From: DATEGZ01 sp035519535
GTDB lineage: Bacteria > Acidobacteriota > Vicinamibacteria > Vicinamibacterales > SCN-69-37
Length of the DNA: 52,212 nucleotides
Reading direction: 5' to 3'
Assembly (NCBI GenBank): GCA_035519535.1
Contig: DATIWF010000045.1
Location: 1-52,212, forward strand
The position numbers and the translations under genes are program-made. Within the stretch, counting starts at the first letter, position 1; each line of letters begins with the position of its first letter. This document shows positions 1 through 8,451 of the stretch, piece by piece. Below the pieces are notes generated by a model. It made no database searches. It saw only the letters and a list, made by a program, of their open reading frames with translations, and was not told where the DNA came from.

Positions 1-298
1 GCCGACGTTCACCGGCTTCCCGCTCGGCGTCACCTCTGGCACGTACACGCACACCTACGACACGAGCCTGGCCTCGGCGTGGAACCCGTCATTCGTCACC
101 GCCAACGGCTCCATCGCGGGCGCGGAGGCCGCGTTGGCCGCCGGGCTGGCCAACGGCCGGGCGTACCTGAACATCCACACGAATGTGTTCCCGGGCGGTG
201 AGATCCGCGGGGTGCTCGTGACGCCTGAGCCTGCCACGCTGTCGCTGCTCGGTCTCGGCCTGGGCGCCGCGGCGCTGCGGCGCCGGCGCGCGCGGTAG
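1..298 (+). CDS. CHRD-type domain protein with PEP-CTERM tail (C-terminal fragment)
   Basis: The frame starting at base 2 is open to the TAG at 296-298 and enters from outside the window, so only the last 98 residues are seen. The visible part has the CHRD signature: a run reading AYLNIHTNVFPGGEIRGVL, which is typical of the last strand of CHRD repeats. It is followed directly by a PEP-CTERM sorting tail: TPEPATLSLLGLGLGAAAL (Pro-Glu-Pro, then a short hydrophobic span) and a basic end, RRRRAR. Such tails are recognised by an exosortase/archaeosortase-like membrane enzyme, and the protein is expected to be surface-exposed or tied to exopolysaccharide. No exosortase is present in this window. 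The domain and tail are seen directly; the role of the CHRD domain is not known in detail. Confidence 0.88.
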   Translation, partial: PTFTGFPLGVTSGTYTHTYDTSLASAWNPSFVTANGSIAGAEAALAAGLANGRAYLNIHTNVFPGGEIRGVLVTPEPATLSLLGLGLGAAALRRRRAR

Positions 299-300
299 TC

Positions 301-939
301 TTGGCGCTCTTCACGCCCGAGCTCGGACCCTACCTCGACGGCCTCGTTCCCGCGCGCCATCCCGAGCTCGCGAAGATGGAGGCCGTCGCCGCGAAGGCCG
401 ACTTCCCGATCATCGGGCCAGCCGCGGGGCAGTTGTGCTACCTCATCACGCGGCTCACCGGGGCGCGGTCGGTGTTCGAGCTGGGCTCCGGGTTCGGCTA
501 CTCGACCGCGTGGTTCGCCCGAGGCGTCTCTGAGAACGGCGGCGGCGTGGTCCATCACACCGTGTGGGACGAAGGGCTCTCCGCCCGAGCGCGCCTGCAC
601 CTCGCGGCCCTCGGCCTGGAGCCGATCGTGCGGTTCCACGTCAGCGAAGCCGTCGAGGCGCTGCGCCAGGCGGCGGGTCCGTTCGACCTCATCTTCAACG
701 ACATCAACAAAGAGGGATACCCGGCGTCATTGCCCGTCATCAAGTCACGGTTGAAGGCGGGCGGCGTGCTCATCACCGACAACGTGCTGTGGAGCGGCAG
801 GATCTTCGACCCGGCCGATCGCTCCAAGGACACGGAGGGCATTCGCGAGTTCACGCGCCTCGTGACGAGCGACCCCGACTGGACCGTGAGCGTCATCCCC
901 ATCCGGGATGGCGTGCTGGTGGCGCGTAAGACGGCGTAG
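301..939 (+). CDS. SAM-dependent O-methyltransferase (caffeoyl-CoA OMT-like, family 3)
   Basis: This 212-residue protein has the SAM-binding glycine motif ELGSGFGYS at about residues 60-68. Later come the DLIFNDINKEGYP segment (metal/substrate loop region of family 3 O-methyltransferases) and GGVLITDNVLWSGR near residue 160. The length fits small bacterial catechol/caffeoyl-CoA type O-methyltransferases, which are cytosolic and usually Mg2+ dependent. The start is TTG at 301, chosen because homologous proteins begin with a short stretch like LTPEL and the next in-frame ATG (376) would remove the first helix. It lies 2 nt after the stop of the PEP-CTERM gene, and its own TAG stop is part of a TAGAAT -10-like box for the next gene. 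The natural substrate cannot be deduced. Confidence 0.88.
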   Translation: MALFTPELGPYLDGLVPARHPELAKMEAVAAKADFPIIGPAAGQLCYLITRLTGARSVFELGSGFGYSTAWFARGVSENGGGVVHHTVWDEGLSARARLHLAALGLEPIVRFHVSEAVEALRQAAGPFDLIFNDINKEGYPASLPVIKSRLKAGGVLITDNVLWSGRIFDPADRSKDTEGIREFTRLVTSDPDWTVSVIPIRDGVLVARKTA

Positions 940-942
940 AAT
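937..942 (+). promoter_or_regulatory. -10-like box (TAGAAT) for the S9 peptidase gene
   Basis: TAGAAT overlaps the TAG stop of the O-methyltransferase and ends 8 nt before the ATG at 951. There is no Shine-Dalgarno sequence between them. The spacing would give a very short or absent 5' leader. The identical TAGAAT-8 nt-ATG arrangement occurs before the Tat-exported gene at 17693 (minus strand). The assignment is by eye; no good -35 hexamer was found. Confidence 0.4.
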
Positions 943-950
943 CAGCGCCC

Positions 951-2981
951 ATGCGCGCCTTGCCGATCGCTCTCGCATCCGCCCTGGTGATCACCGTCCC
1001 GCTCGTGTCCGCGCCCGCGCCGCCCGCCGCGGGGTCGTCGCCAACGATTGACGATCTCATCTCGCTCAAGCGCGTGACGGGCTCGCCGGCGATCTCGCCC
1101 GACGGCAGGTTCGTGGCGTACACCGTGCGCGAGACGAACTGGGACGATGACCGGTACGAGACGGAGATCTGGCTGGCGGACGTAGCGGCGGGCACGACGC
1201 GCCAGTTGACCAACGCGCCGAAGTCGAGTGGGGCGCCGGCGTGGTCCCCGGACGGGCGCCGGATCGCGTTCAGTTCGGATCGCTCCGACAAGCGGCAGAT
1301 CTATCTGATCGACCCGGCCGGCGGGGAAGCCGTGAAGCTCACGTCGAGTGAGGACGGCGTCGGAGGCTTCCGGTGGTCGCCGGATGGCGCGTCGATCGCC
1401 TTCACGGCCGTGGACCCGCAGACCGACGCGCTCAAGACGCGAGAGAAGACCTTCGGTCAGTTCGACGTCATCGGCCAGGAGCACCGGATGTCGCATCTGT
1501 ACGTGATCGACGTCGCGTCGAAGGCGGTCCGCCGTTTGACGACGGGCGACTTCACGGTCGGCAGCTTCAGCTGGTCGCCGGACGGCAGGTCGATTGCCTT
1601 CGACCATCGGATCAACAGCGACAACGCGAACGGCGGAACGGCAAATATCTCGGTCGTGTCCGTCGCGGGCGGCGCCGTGCGCGCGATCGTGACCCAAGAC
1701 GGACCCGACACCAACCCCATCTGGTCGCCCGACGGATCGCGCATCGCGTTCGAGAGCAAGATGGCGAATCCGTCCTACTTCTACACGAACACCGTGATCG
1801 CGGTCGTGCCGGCCGCCGGCGGGTCGATCGAGCCGCTCTCGTCGGCGTTCGACGAGGATCCGTCGATCGAAGCGTGGAAGGCGTCCGGGCTGTTCTTCTC
1901 GGCGTCGCAGCGCACCAGCAGCTATCTGTATCGGCTCGATCCGGCGACGAAAGCGGTGAGGAAGATCGCGCCGGCCGACGGCTGGATCGGCCAGGGATTC
2001 AGTCTGAGCGCGACGGGCGACGTCGCTGCCTTCGCCGGATCGAACGCGACGCACTTTCCCGAGGTCTACGTGTCGGGGCCTGGCGCGACGCCGGCGCGCG
2101 CGTTGACGAATCTCGGCGCGCAGGTGGCGGCCTGGGCGCAGCCGGCGCGCGAGGTCATCACCTGGAAGAGTCAGGACGGCGCGACGATTGAAGGCGTGCT
2201 CCACAAGCCCGCCGGCTTCCAGGCCGGCAAGCGGTATCCGCTGCTCGTCGTGATCCACGGCGGGCCGACGGGCGTGTCGCGGCCGGTGCCGTTTCAGAGC
2301 ACGAGCACCTACCCGATCGACGTGTGGCTGGGCCGGGGCGTGCTCGTCCTCGAGCCGAACTACCGCGGCAGCGCGGGCTACGGCGAGAAGTTCCGCGCGC
2401 TCAACGTGCGGAACCTCGGTGTGGGCGACGCGTGGGACGTCCTCTCGGGCATCGACGCGCTCATCGGACAGGGCCTGGTCGATCCCAATGAGGTCGGCGC
2501 GATGGGCTGGAGCCAGGGCGGCTACATCTCGGCGTATCTGACGACGCACGACAGCGCACGCTTCAAGGCGATTTCGGTCGGCGCGGGCATTTCGGACTGG
2601 ATGACGTACTACGTCAGCACCGACATCACGCCGTTCACGATCCAGTACCTGAAGGCGACGCCGTGGGACGACCCGGCGATCTACGCGAAGACGTCGCCGA
2701 TGACCTACATCAAGGGCGCCAGGACGCCGACGCTCATTCAGCACGGCGCGACCGATCAGCGCGTGCCGCCGCCCGACGCGTTCGAGCTCTACCGCGGTTT
2801 GCTCGACCAGCACGTGCCGACGAAGCTCGTCATCTACCGCGGATTCGAGGGCGTCGGACACGGGCCGTCGAAGCCGAAGTCGAGCCGCGCGGTGATGACG
2901 CACAACCTCGAGTGGTTCGATCAGTACTTCTTCACGGACCAGAAGGCGGGGCGGCGGCAGGCCCCGAGCCCCAGGCCCTGA
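951..2981 (+). CDS. Secreted S9-family peptidase (dipeptidyl/oligopeptidase type)
   Basis: This 676-residue protein begins with an N-terminal signal peptide (about residues 1-25, MRALPIALASALVITVPLV). A seven-bladed WD40/TolB-like beta-propeller follows, with repeated SPDGRxIAF motifs across residues 45-300, and then an alpha/beta-hydrolase catalytic domain from about residue 400. The catalytic triad is visible: Ser521 in GWSQGGY, Asp602 in HGATDQRVP and His637 in GVGHGPSK. The order fits the acylaminoacyl-/dipeptidyl-peptidase branch of prolyl oligopeptidases, which cut short peptides. An exported location (periplasm) is inferred from the signal peptide. ATG at 951 is the only start that keeps the signal peptide. 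The gene is followed after 17 nt by the GT-C-like membrane protein gene. Confidence 0.93.
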   Translation: MRALPIALASALVITVPLVSAPAPPAAGSSPTIDDLISLKRVTGSPAISPDGRFVAYTVRETNWDDDRYETEIWLADVAAGTTRQLTNAPKSSGAPAWSPDGRRIAFSSDRSDKRQIYLIDPAGGEAVKLTSSEDGVGGFRWSPDGASIAFTAVDPQTDALKTREKTFGQFDVIGQEHRMSHLYVIDVASKAVRRLTTGDFTVGSFSWSPDGRSIAFDHRINSDNANGGTANISVVSVAGGAVRAIVTQDGPDTNPIWSPDGSRIAFESKMANPSYFYTNTVIAVVPAAGGSIEPLSSAFDEDPSIEAWKASGLFFSASQRTSSYLYRLDPATKAVRKIAPADGWIGQGFSLSATGDVAAFAGSNATHFPEVYVSGPGATPARALTNLGAQVAAWAQPAREVITWKSQDGATIEGVLHKPAGFQAGKRYPLLVVIHGGPTGVSRPVPFQSTSTYPIDVWLGRGVLVLEPNYRGSAGYGEKFRALNVRNLGVGDAWDVLSGIDALIGQGLVDPNEVGAMGWSQGGYISAYLTTHDSARFKAISVGAGISDWMTYYVSTDITPFTIQYLKATPWDDPAIYAKTSPMTYIKGARTPTLIQHGATDQRVPPPDAFELYRGLLDQHVPTKLVIYRGFEGVGHGPSKPKSSRAVMTHNLEWFDQYFFTDQKAGRRQAPSPRP

Positions 2982-2998
2982 GCTCAGAGCGGCAGGCC

Positions 2999-4600
2999 TT
3001 GACCCCCCGCCGCGCGGCCGCGCTGTTCGTACTGCTGGCCGTCGTTCACACGTGGCCGCTCTCGAGCGCGCCCTGGCGGCAGTCGCTGAACTACCACGCG
3101 GACGCGGAGCTGAACGCGTGGATCATCAGCTGGATCGCGCACATCCTGCCGGCGTCGCCGGCGCATCTGTTTGACGCCAACATCTTCTCGCCGGAGCGCG
3201 GGACGCTCGCATACTCCGAACCGCTGCTGGCGCCCGCGCTTCTCGTCGCGCCGGTCCGGTGGCTCGGCGGGTCACCGGTGCTCGCGTTCAACCTGCTGAC
3301 GATCTTCGGGCTCGCGCTCACCGCGTGGACCGCGTGGTTCGTCGCATGGCGCTGGACGGGATCGGCCGGCGCGGCGCTCGTGGCCGGATCGCTGGCGGCG
3401 TTCAACGTGCACGTGCTGACGCGGCTGGCGCACCCCGCCGCGACCCAGGCGTGGGCCCTGCCGCTCGCGTGGTACTTCGCGGACGGGCTGGGGGACCGCG
3501 CCGGGCTCCGCGCGGCCGCGGCGCTGGCGCTCTGCGTCGCGCTGACGGCCGCGACGTCGATCTATCTGCTGGCTTTTGCGGGCGTCATCGTGCTGGTGGT
3601 CGCAGTCACCGGTGCGCGTCGGCTCCCGTCGCTCGCCTGGATCGCTGGCGCCAGTGCGGCCGGCCTGCTGCCGGCCGCCCCTGTCCTCTGGCCGTATGTA
3701 CGATTCGCCGCGGAAGGCAACACGCGTCCGATCGAGGTGGTGGCGCAGTTCTCGGCATCGCCCGCCGGGTACCTCGCGACGACCGGCTGGCTGGAAGCGG
3801 CGGTGACGCACCGCTTCTTCACGAACGACGTGAACGTGTTCTTCGCGGGCGTCGCTGCGCTGGGACTGGGCGCCATCGGGCTTGCGACTGCCGGTCGCGC
3901 CGATCCGACGTCGCGCCGGCGGCTCGCGGCCATGATCCTCATAGCCATTGTCGGGGTCGCGCTGTCCTTCGGTCCGGCCACGTCGGTCTATCGCGGACTC
4001 TACGCCTGGGCGCTGCCCCTGCGCGGCCTGCGTGCTGCGGCACGATTCGGCTACCTGTACCTGCTAGCCGTCGCGTTTCTCGCGGCGTACGGGCTCGCAT
4101 GGCTCGAGCGCCGCATGGCGACGCTGCGTTGGGCGGCACCCGCAGTCGTGGGCGCGGCGATGCTGTTCGTCGGCGTCGAAGCCTGGCAGGGTCCCGTCCG
4201 CACGGTGCCATTCACGGGCGTGCCGGCCATCTACCAGGTTCTCGCTGAGTCATCCGAGCCGGTCGAGCTGGTCGAGCTGCCGTTCTACCCGCCCGAGGCC
4301 GTCTTCGAGAACGGCGAGTACGTCTTCAACTCCACGTCGCATTGGCGGCCGCTCATGAATGGGTACAGCGGCTTCACGCCCGACTCGTACCGCCGGCGCG
4401 CCGCCGCGTTTTGGTTCTTCCCGGAGTCGTGGGCGATCGACGCCATCAAGCGGGAAGGCGCCACACACGTCATGGTGCATCTCAGGAAGTTCACGCCGGA
4501 CGAAGCCGCGAACATCGAGCGGGTGCTGGCCGATCGGCACGACCTGCAGCTGGTGGCGGCCGACCCGCTGGGCGATCGCCTGTATCGCGTGGTGCGCTAG
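2999..4600 (+). CDS. Polytopic membrane protein, GT-C glycosyltransferase-like
   Basis: This is a 533-residue, mainly hydrophobic protein with about ten predicted membrane spans between residues 5 and 400, and a soluble C-terminal domain of roughly 140 residues. The first extracytoplasmic loop carries an acidic pair (YHADAELNAWIISW) followed by FDANIFSPERGTLAYSE, a pattern seen in GT-C type proteins that use polyprenyl-phosphate sugars. I assign only the fold class. TTG at 2999 is chosen as start because it places the first hydrophobic helix at residue 7; there is no clean Shine-Dalgarno. The frame is open much further upstream inside the S9 gene, but that part encodes Arg-rich shadow sequence. 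The stop overlaps the stop of the convergent GH3 gene (4597-4600). Confidence 0.72.
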   Translation: MTPRRAAALFVLLAVVHTWPLSSAPWRQSLNYHADAELNAWIISWIAHILPASPAHLFDANIFSPERGTLAYSEPLLAPALLVAPVRWLGGSPVLAFNLLTIFGLALTAWTAWFVAWRWTGSAGAALVAGSLAAFNVHVLTRLAHPAATQAWALPLAWYFADGLGDRAGLRAAAALALCVALTAATSIYLLAFAGVIVLVVAVTGARRLPSLAWIAGASAAGLLPAAPVLWPYVRFAAEGNTRPIEVVAQFSASPAGYLATTGWLEAAVTHRFFTNDVNVFFAGVAALGLGAIGLATAGRADPTSRRRLAAMILIAIVGVALSFGPATSVYRGLYAWALPLRGLRAAARFGYLYLLAVAFLAAYGLAWLERRMATLRWAAPAVVGAAMLFVGVEAWQGPVRTVPFTGVPAIYQVLAESSEPVELVELPFYPPEAVFENGEYVFNSTSHWRPLMNGYSGFTPDSYRRRAAAFWFFPESWAIDAIKREGATHVMVHLRKFTPDEAANIERVLADRHDLQLVAADPLGDRLYRVVR

Positions 4601-7275
4601 GGGCGCGACCGCACGGTGAGCTGGCCGCGCAGACGGATATCTTTCGACGACGCGCCGATCATGATCCGGAACGCGCCCGGCTCGACGACCCACGTCATGT
4701 CGCGGTCGAGCATCCGGAGCTCGGCGGGCCCGAGCTCAAACGTCACCGTCGTGGCCTGGCCGGGGTCCAGATGCACGCGCCGGAAGCCCTCGAGCTGCAT
4801 CACCGGCCGCGCGACCGACGCGAGCAGATCCCGGAGATAGAGCTGCACGACCTCGTCGCCCGCGCGCGTTCCTGCGTTCCTGACGGCACAGCGAACCGTT
4901 GCCGTCGACGACGCGCTCATCTCCGCGGGGAGCACCTCGAGATCCGAGTACTCGAACGTCGTGTAGCTCAACCCGAATCCAAACGGAAAGAGCGGCTGAC
5001 CCGTGAGGTCCGCGTAGTCGTCGCCGCGCCCGGTCGGCTTGTGGTCGTATGAAAGGGGCAACTGGCCTTCGGCGATGGGGAACGTGATCGGCAGGCGTCC
5101 GGCCGGATTGGCGCCGCCGAACAACACGTCGGCGACGGCGTCGCCGCCAGCTTCCCCCGGATACCACGCGTCGATCACGCCGCCCACCCGATCGAGCCAG
5201 GCGGACATGGTGATCGCACTGCCGCCGATCAGCACCACGACGGTCGGCGTACCCGTGGCGGCAACCTGCTGGATCAGCGCCTCCTGCCTGCCCGGCAGCG
5301 CCAGGATCGCCCGATCGCGAAACTCGCCCTCCTCGACGCCCGCCACGACCACGGCGATGTCGCTCTGCTTCGCGATCGCGACGGCGTCCTCGATCTGGCG
5401 GGTCGAGTCGTCCGTCACGCCCCCGTCCCACACCAGCTTCAGACGCGCATTGCCCGTCGTCTCGAAGTACTCCAGCCGGATCGAGTGCGTCGTGCGTGGA
5501 GCGAGCGTCACGTCCGCCAGGCGCCGGCCGTACGACTGCTTCTTCCAGTCGTCGATCAGGATTCGATCGTCGAGATACAAGCGGTAGCCGTCGTTGCCCT
5601 CGATGCCGAGGCGCGTCGCGCCGGACGCCGGCGCCGTGATCGAGCCCGTCCATCGCGCCGAGTACCAGTCGAACGGGATGCCGCGACCGGGCGAGTTGAG
5701 CGTCCACTGAAAGCTCATCCGCGCGTCGGTCCGCGAAAGCGCCGGCGGGCCTTCGAGCCGCGGGTTGGCGAAGTACTCGCCTGACAGGCCGCGGACCTGC
5801 TGGCCGCCGGCCGCGGTCGAGAGCGCCTCGGCCGGGACGACGTCGACGTCGTGGATCGTGCGGCCTGGGCCGGGCCCGAAACGCACGGTCGTCGAGGACG
5901 AGACGGCATGCCGGATGCCCTCGAGGATCGAGACGACGGCGTTGCCGCGGGCGCTGTAGCCGCCGAGGCGCGCCTCCTGCGCATCCGCGCCAATCACCGC
6001 GATCGACCGCGTCGTCGTCGCCAGCGGCAGCAGGTGGGCGTCGTTCTTCAGCAGCACGATCGACGCGCGTGCGGCTTCGCGCGCGAGCGCCCGGTGCGCG
6101 GCGCTCCCGTTCGACGCGGCGGCGGCCTCGGCGTCCACGTACGGGCGCTCGAAGAGACCCATCTCGAACTTGACGCGCAGCACGCGCGACACGGCGGCGT
6201 CGATCTGCGCGACGGGCACCAGCCCCTGCTGCACGGCCGCGAGATACGGCCGCTGCTGGCCGTAGGACGACTGGAACACGACGTCGAGCCCGGCGGCGAA
6301 CGCGTCCCTGGCGGCCGTGCCGGTGTTTGCCTCGGTCAGGTGCAGGACGGTCGCCCCGCTCGTCGCCGAGGCGTCGGAGATCACGAATCCGCGAAACGCC
6401 CACTCGCCCTTGAGGACGTCGGTCAGGAGATGCCGGTTCTGCGTGGCGGGCTGGCCGTCGACCGAGTTGTAGGCCGTCATCACGGACCGCGCGCCCGCGT
6501 CGAGCGCGGCCTGAAACGGCGGAAAGTACCGCTCGGCGAGCAGCCGCGGATCGTGGTCGATCGGATAGCTGTCGCGTCCGCCCTCGCCGGCGTTCGCGAC
6601 GAAATGCTTGGGCGTGGCGACGATCCCGGCGTGTTCGAACGCGCCGACGAACGCCCGGGCCATCGCTGACGCGAGATACGGGTCCTCGCCGTAGGTCTCT
6701 TCGACGCGGCCCCACCGTACGTCGTCCGCGATGTTCACGACGGGCGAGAGGACCTGACGAATGCCGCGCGACTTCGTTTCCTCGGCGATGGCGCTCGCCA
6801 CCCGCGACAGCAGCGCCGGGTCCCAGGCGGCCGCCAGGCCGATCGCCTGCGGGAACATCGTCGCGCCGTCGCGCGCGAGACCGTGGACGGCTTCCTCGAA
6901 GGGGATGATGGGGATGCCGAGCCGCGTCCGCTCCACGAAGTAGCGCTGAATCGCGTTGATTCGCAAGGCGTGCGCGCGCGCGATCGCCGCGGGCGACGCG
7001 TCGACCGGCGGCGCGGGCGATCCGAGGCCGATCTGCAGGCCAAAGATGCCATGCGAGTAGTCGTTGGCGGGGTTGTCGAGATCACCGGGGATCATGAACA
7101 ACTGCCAGAACTTCTCCTCGAGCGTCATGCGGCCAAGGAGGTCTCGCACGCGATCGTCCACCTGGCGCGTCGGATCGCGATAGGGCGGTGCGGCCGCCTG
7201 GCTCGACATCAGCAGCCAGAACGCGCAGGCCGGAAGGATCAGGCGGCGCACGAGCACGGCTCGACTGTGCCACAA
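4597..7275 (-). CDS. Secreted GH3 beta-glucosidase with PA14 insertion
   Basis: This protein of up to 892 residues has a signal peptide (RLILPACAFWLLMSSQAAA), a GH3 N-terminal TIM barrel, a GH3 C-terminal domain interrupted by a PA14 module, and a C-terminal fibronectin-III-like domain (about residues 790-892). Barrel motifs include PKHFVANAG and GFVISDAS, where Asp301 is the expected nucleophile. The PA14 module (about 490-610) reads LSGEYFANPRLEG ... EGNDGYRLYLDD ... IRLEYFETTG. GH3 enzymes remove terminal beta-linked glucose or xylose, and PA14 modules help set substrate choice. The start is uncertain: TTG at 7275 gives the longest form, but GTG at 7257 or 7251 would place a cleaner signal peptide at the N-terminus. 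The start is divergent from the TPR gene only 8 nt away. Confidence 0.92.
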   Translation of the reverse strand: MWHSRAVLVRRLILPACAFWLLMSSQAAAPPYRDPTRQVDDRVRDLLGRMTLEEKFWQLFMIPGDLDNPANDYSHGIFGLQIGLGSPAPPVDASPAAIARAHALRINAIQRYFVERTRLGIPIIPFEEAVHGLARDGATMFPQAIGLAAAWDPALLSRVASAIAEETKSRGIRQVLSPVVNIADDVRWGRVEETYGEDPYLASAMARAFVGAFEHAGIVATPKHFVANAGEGGRDSYPIDHDPRLLAERYFPPFQAALDAGARSVMTAYNSVDGQPATQNRHLLTDVLKGEWAFRGFVISDASATSGATVLHLTEANTGTAARDAFAAGLDVVFQSSYGQQRPYLAAVQQGLVPVAQIDAAVSRVLRVKFEMGLFERPYVDAEAAAASNGSAAHRALAREAARASIVLLKNDAHLLPLATTTRSIAVIGADAQEARLGGYSARGNAVVSILEGIRHAVSSSTTVRFGPGPGRTIHDVDVVPAEALSTAAGGQQVRGLSGEYFANPRLEGPPALSRTDARMSFQWTLNSPGRGIPFDWYSARWTGSITAPASGATRLGIEGNDGYRLYLDDRILIDDWKKQSYGRRLADVTLAPRTTHSIRLEYFETTGNARLKLVWDGGVTDDSTRQIEDAVAIAKQSDIAVVVAGVEEGEFRDRAILALPGRQEALIQQVAATGTPTVVVLIGGSAITMSAWLDRVGGVIDAWYPGEAGGDAVADVLFGGANPAGRLPITFPIAEGQLPLSYDHKPTGRGDDYADLTGQPLFPFGFGLSYTTFEYSDLEVLPAEMSASSTATVRCAVRNAGTRAGDEVVQLYLRDLLASVARPVMQLEGFRRVHLDPGQATTVTFELGPAELRMLDRDMTWVVEPGAFRIMIGASSKDIRLRGQLTVRSRP

Positions 7276-7283
7276 TCTGCCGT

Positions 7284-8258
7284 ATGACGAGACGACTTTC
7301 TCGCGAGATGGCAGCGGTCACGCTGGCGCTGTTGGCTGCGGCGACGCTGGTTCCGGCGGCGCTGGACGCCCGTCAGGGGCGCGGACAGCAGTCGCCCAAC
7401 CTCCAACAGGCGACGCAGCTGATGCGGGCCGGCAAGACAGCCGAGGCGCTCGCCGCCGTGCGCGCGGAGCTGAAGACGAATCCGGCCTCCCTGCAGGCCG
7501 GCAACCTGCTCGACACGCTGGGCGCGACCGCCGACGCGAAGGCGGTGTTCCAGCGCGCCATCGATGCGGCGATCGATCCGCTCTCGAGGGCGAACGCGCA
7601 GCGCGCCATGGCGATGTCGTACGCGTTCGACGGCGACTGCGCCAGCACGATGAAGTACGAGCAGATGGTGATGGCCTACTGGGTGACGCGCGAGCAGGCC
7701 GATCCGCAGAACGCGTTCTACCAGCAGGGTGAGATGGCCAACGAGGGCGCGCGCGTGTGCATCGACGCCGGCGACCTCAAAACGGCGGAGCAGTGGTATC
7801 GCAAGGGCGCCGAGCTCGGGCTCAAGGAGCCGGGCAACCAGACGCATCCGAAGAGCCTGTGGGACTTTCGCCTTGCCCACGCGCTGGCGCGCGTCGCCGC
7901 GCGCCGCGGCGACAAGGCGGAGGCGCAGCAGCAGATCGCCGCCGCGCGTAAGGCGCTCGACGGCGACCCCGCGATGGCGGCCGATCAGGAGCGCTTCTTT
8001 CCGTACCTCACGGGCTATGTGGCGCTCTATACCAACGATCTCGCCGCCGCCGAAGCCGATCTGACGAAGGCGACCACGACACAGGGCAATCAGAACGATC
8101 CGTTCATGCTGTGCCTGCTCGGCATGACGTACGACAAGCTCGGCCAGAAGGACCGAGCCCGCGCGGCCTACGAAAAGGCCTACGGTCTGGCGACCGCGCA
8201 CAATCCGCCGGCGGCGTTCGTGCGTCCCTTCGTCCGCAAGACGCTCGGCCTGCAGTAA
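7284..8258 (+). CDS. Secreted tetratricopeptide-repeat protein
   Basis: This 324-residue protein has a signal peptide (residues about 8-28, MAAVTLALLAAATLVPAALDA). Helical repeats of TPR type follow: residues 35-90 (ATQLMRAGKTAEALAAVRAEL), a middle block around 150-190, and a clear last unit near 285-315 (LGMTYDKLGQKDRARAAYEKAY). TPRs mediate protein contacts, so no enzymatic role is expected. The ATG at 7284 is the start that gives the signal peptide; the longer open frame upstream is not convincing. The promoter region must be shared or overlapped with the divergent GH3 gene because only 8 nt separate the two starts, which suggests joint control (inference). Confidence 0.8.
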   Translation: MTRRLSREMAAVTLALLAAATLVPAALDARQGRGQQSPNLQQATQLMRAGKTAEALAAVRAELKTNPASLQAGNLLDTLGATADAKAVFQRAIDAAIDPLSRANAQRAMAMSYAFDGDCASTMKYEQMVMAYWVTREQADPQNAFYQQGEMANEGARVCIDAGDLKTAEQWYRKGAELGLKEPGNQTHPKSLWDFRLAHALARVAARRGDKAEAQQQIAAARKALDGDPAMAADQERFFPYLTGYVALYTNDLAAAEADLTKATTTQGNQNDPFMLCLLGMTYDKLGQKDRARAAYEKAYGLATAHNPPAAFVRPFVRKTLGLQ

Positions 8259-8451
8259 GTTTCCGGGTCGGTGACCTGCCAGTAGCACCACGCGCGGGTG
8301 CGGTTTGTCTCAGTTCTGAAACCTGATCACGGGTTTGGCGGCCGCGTCGCTGCCCGGCCCGAGGGCTGTCCGCTCGTGTCCTACCGCCGTGGGCAATTCC
8401 GGCGCAAAACCTGGCGCGAAATGTGCCTCTGGCCTGGCCCTGGTAGCGGAC

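Noticed and set aside
2663..2998. Extended N-terminus for the GT-C-like membrane protein
   Set aside because: The extra part is out-of-frame sequence of the S9 peptidase gene, Arg-rich and without a membrane helix.
8259..8451. c-di-GMP riboswitch upstream of the MHYT kinase/diguanylate cyclase pair
   Set aside because: The 193-nt leader shows none of the conserved GEMM core sequences that I would expect.
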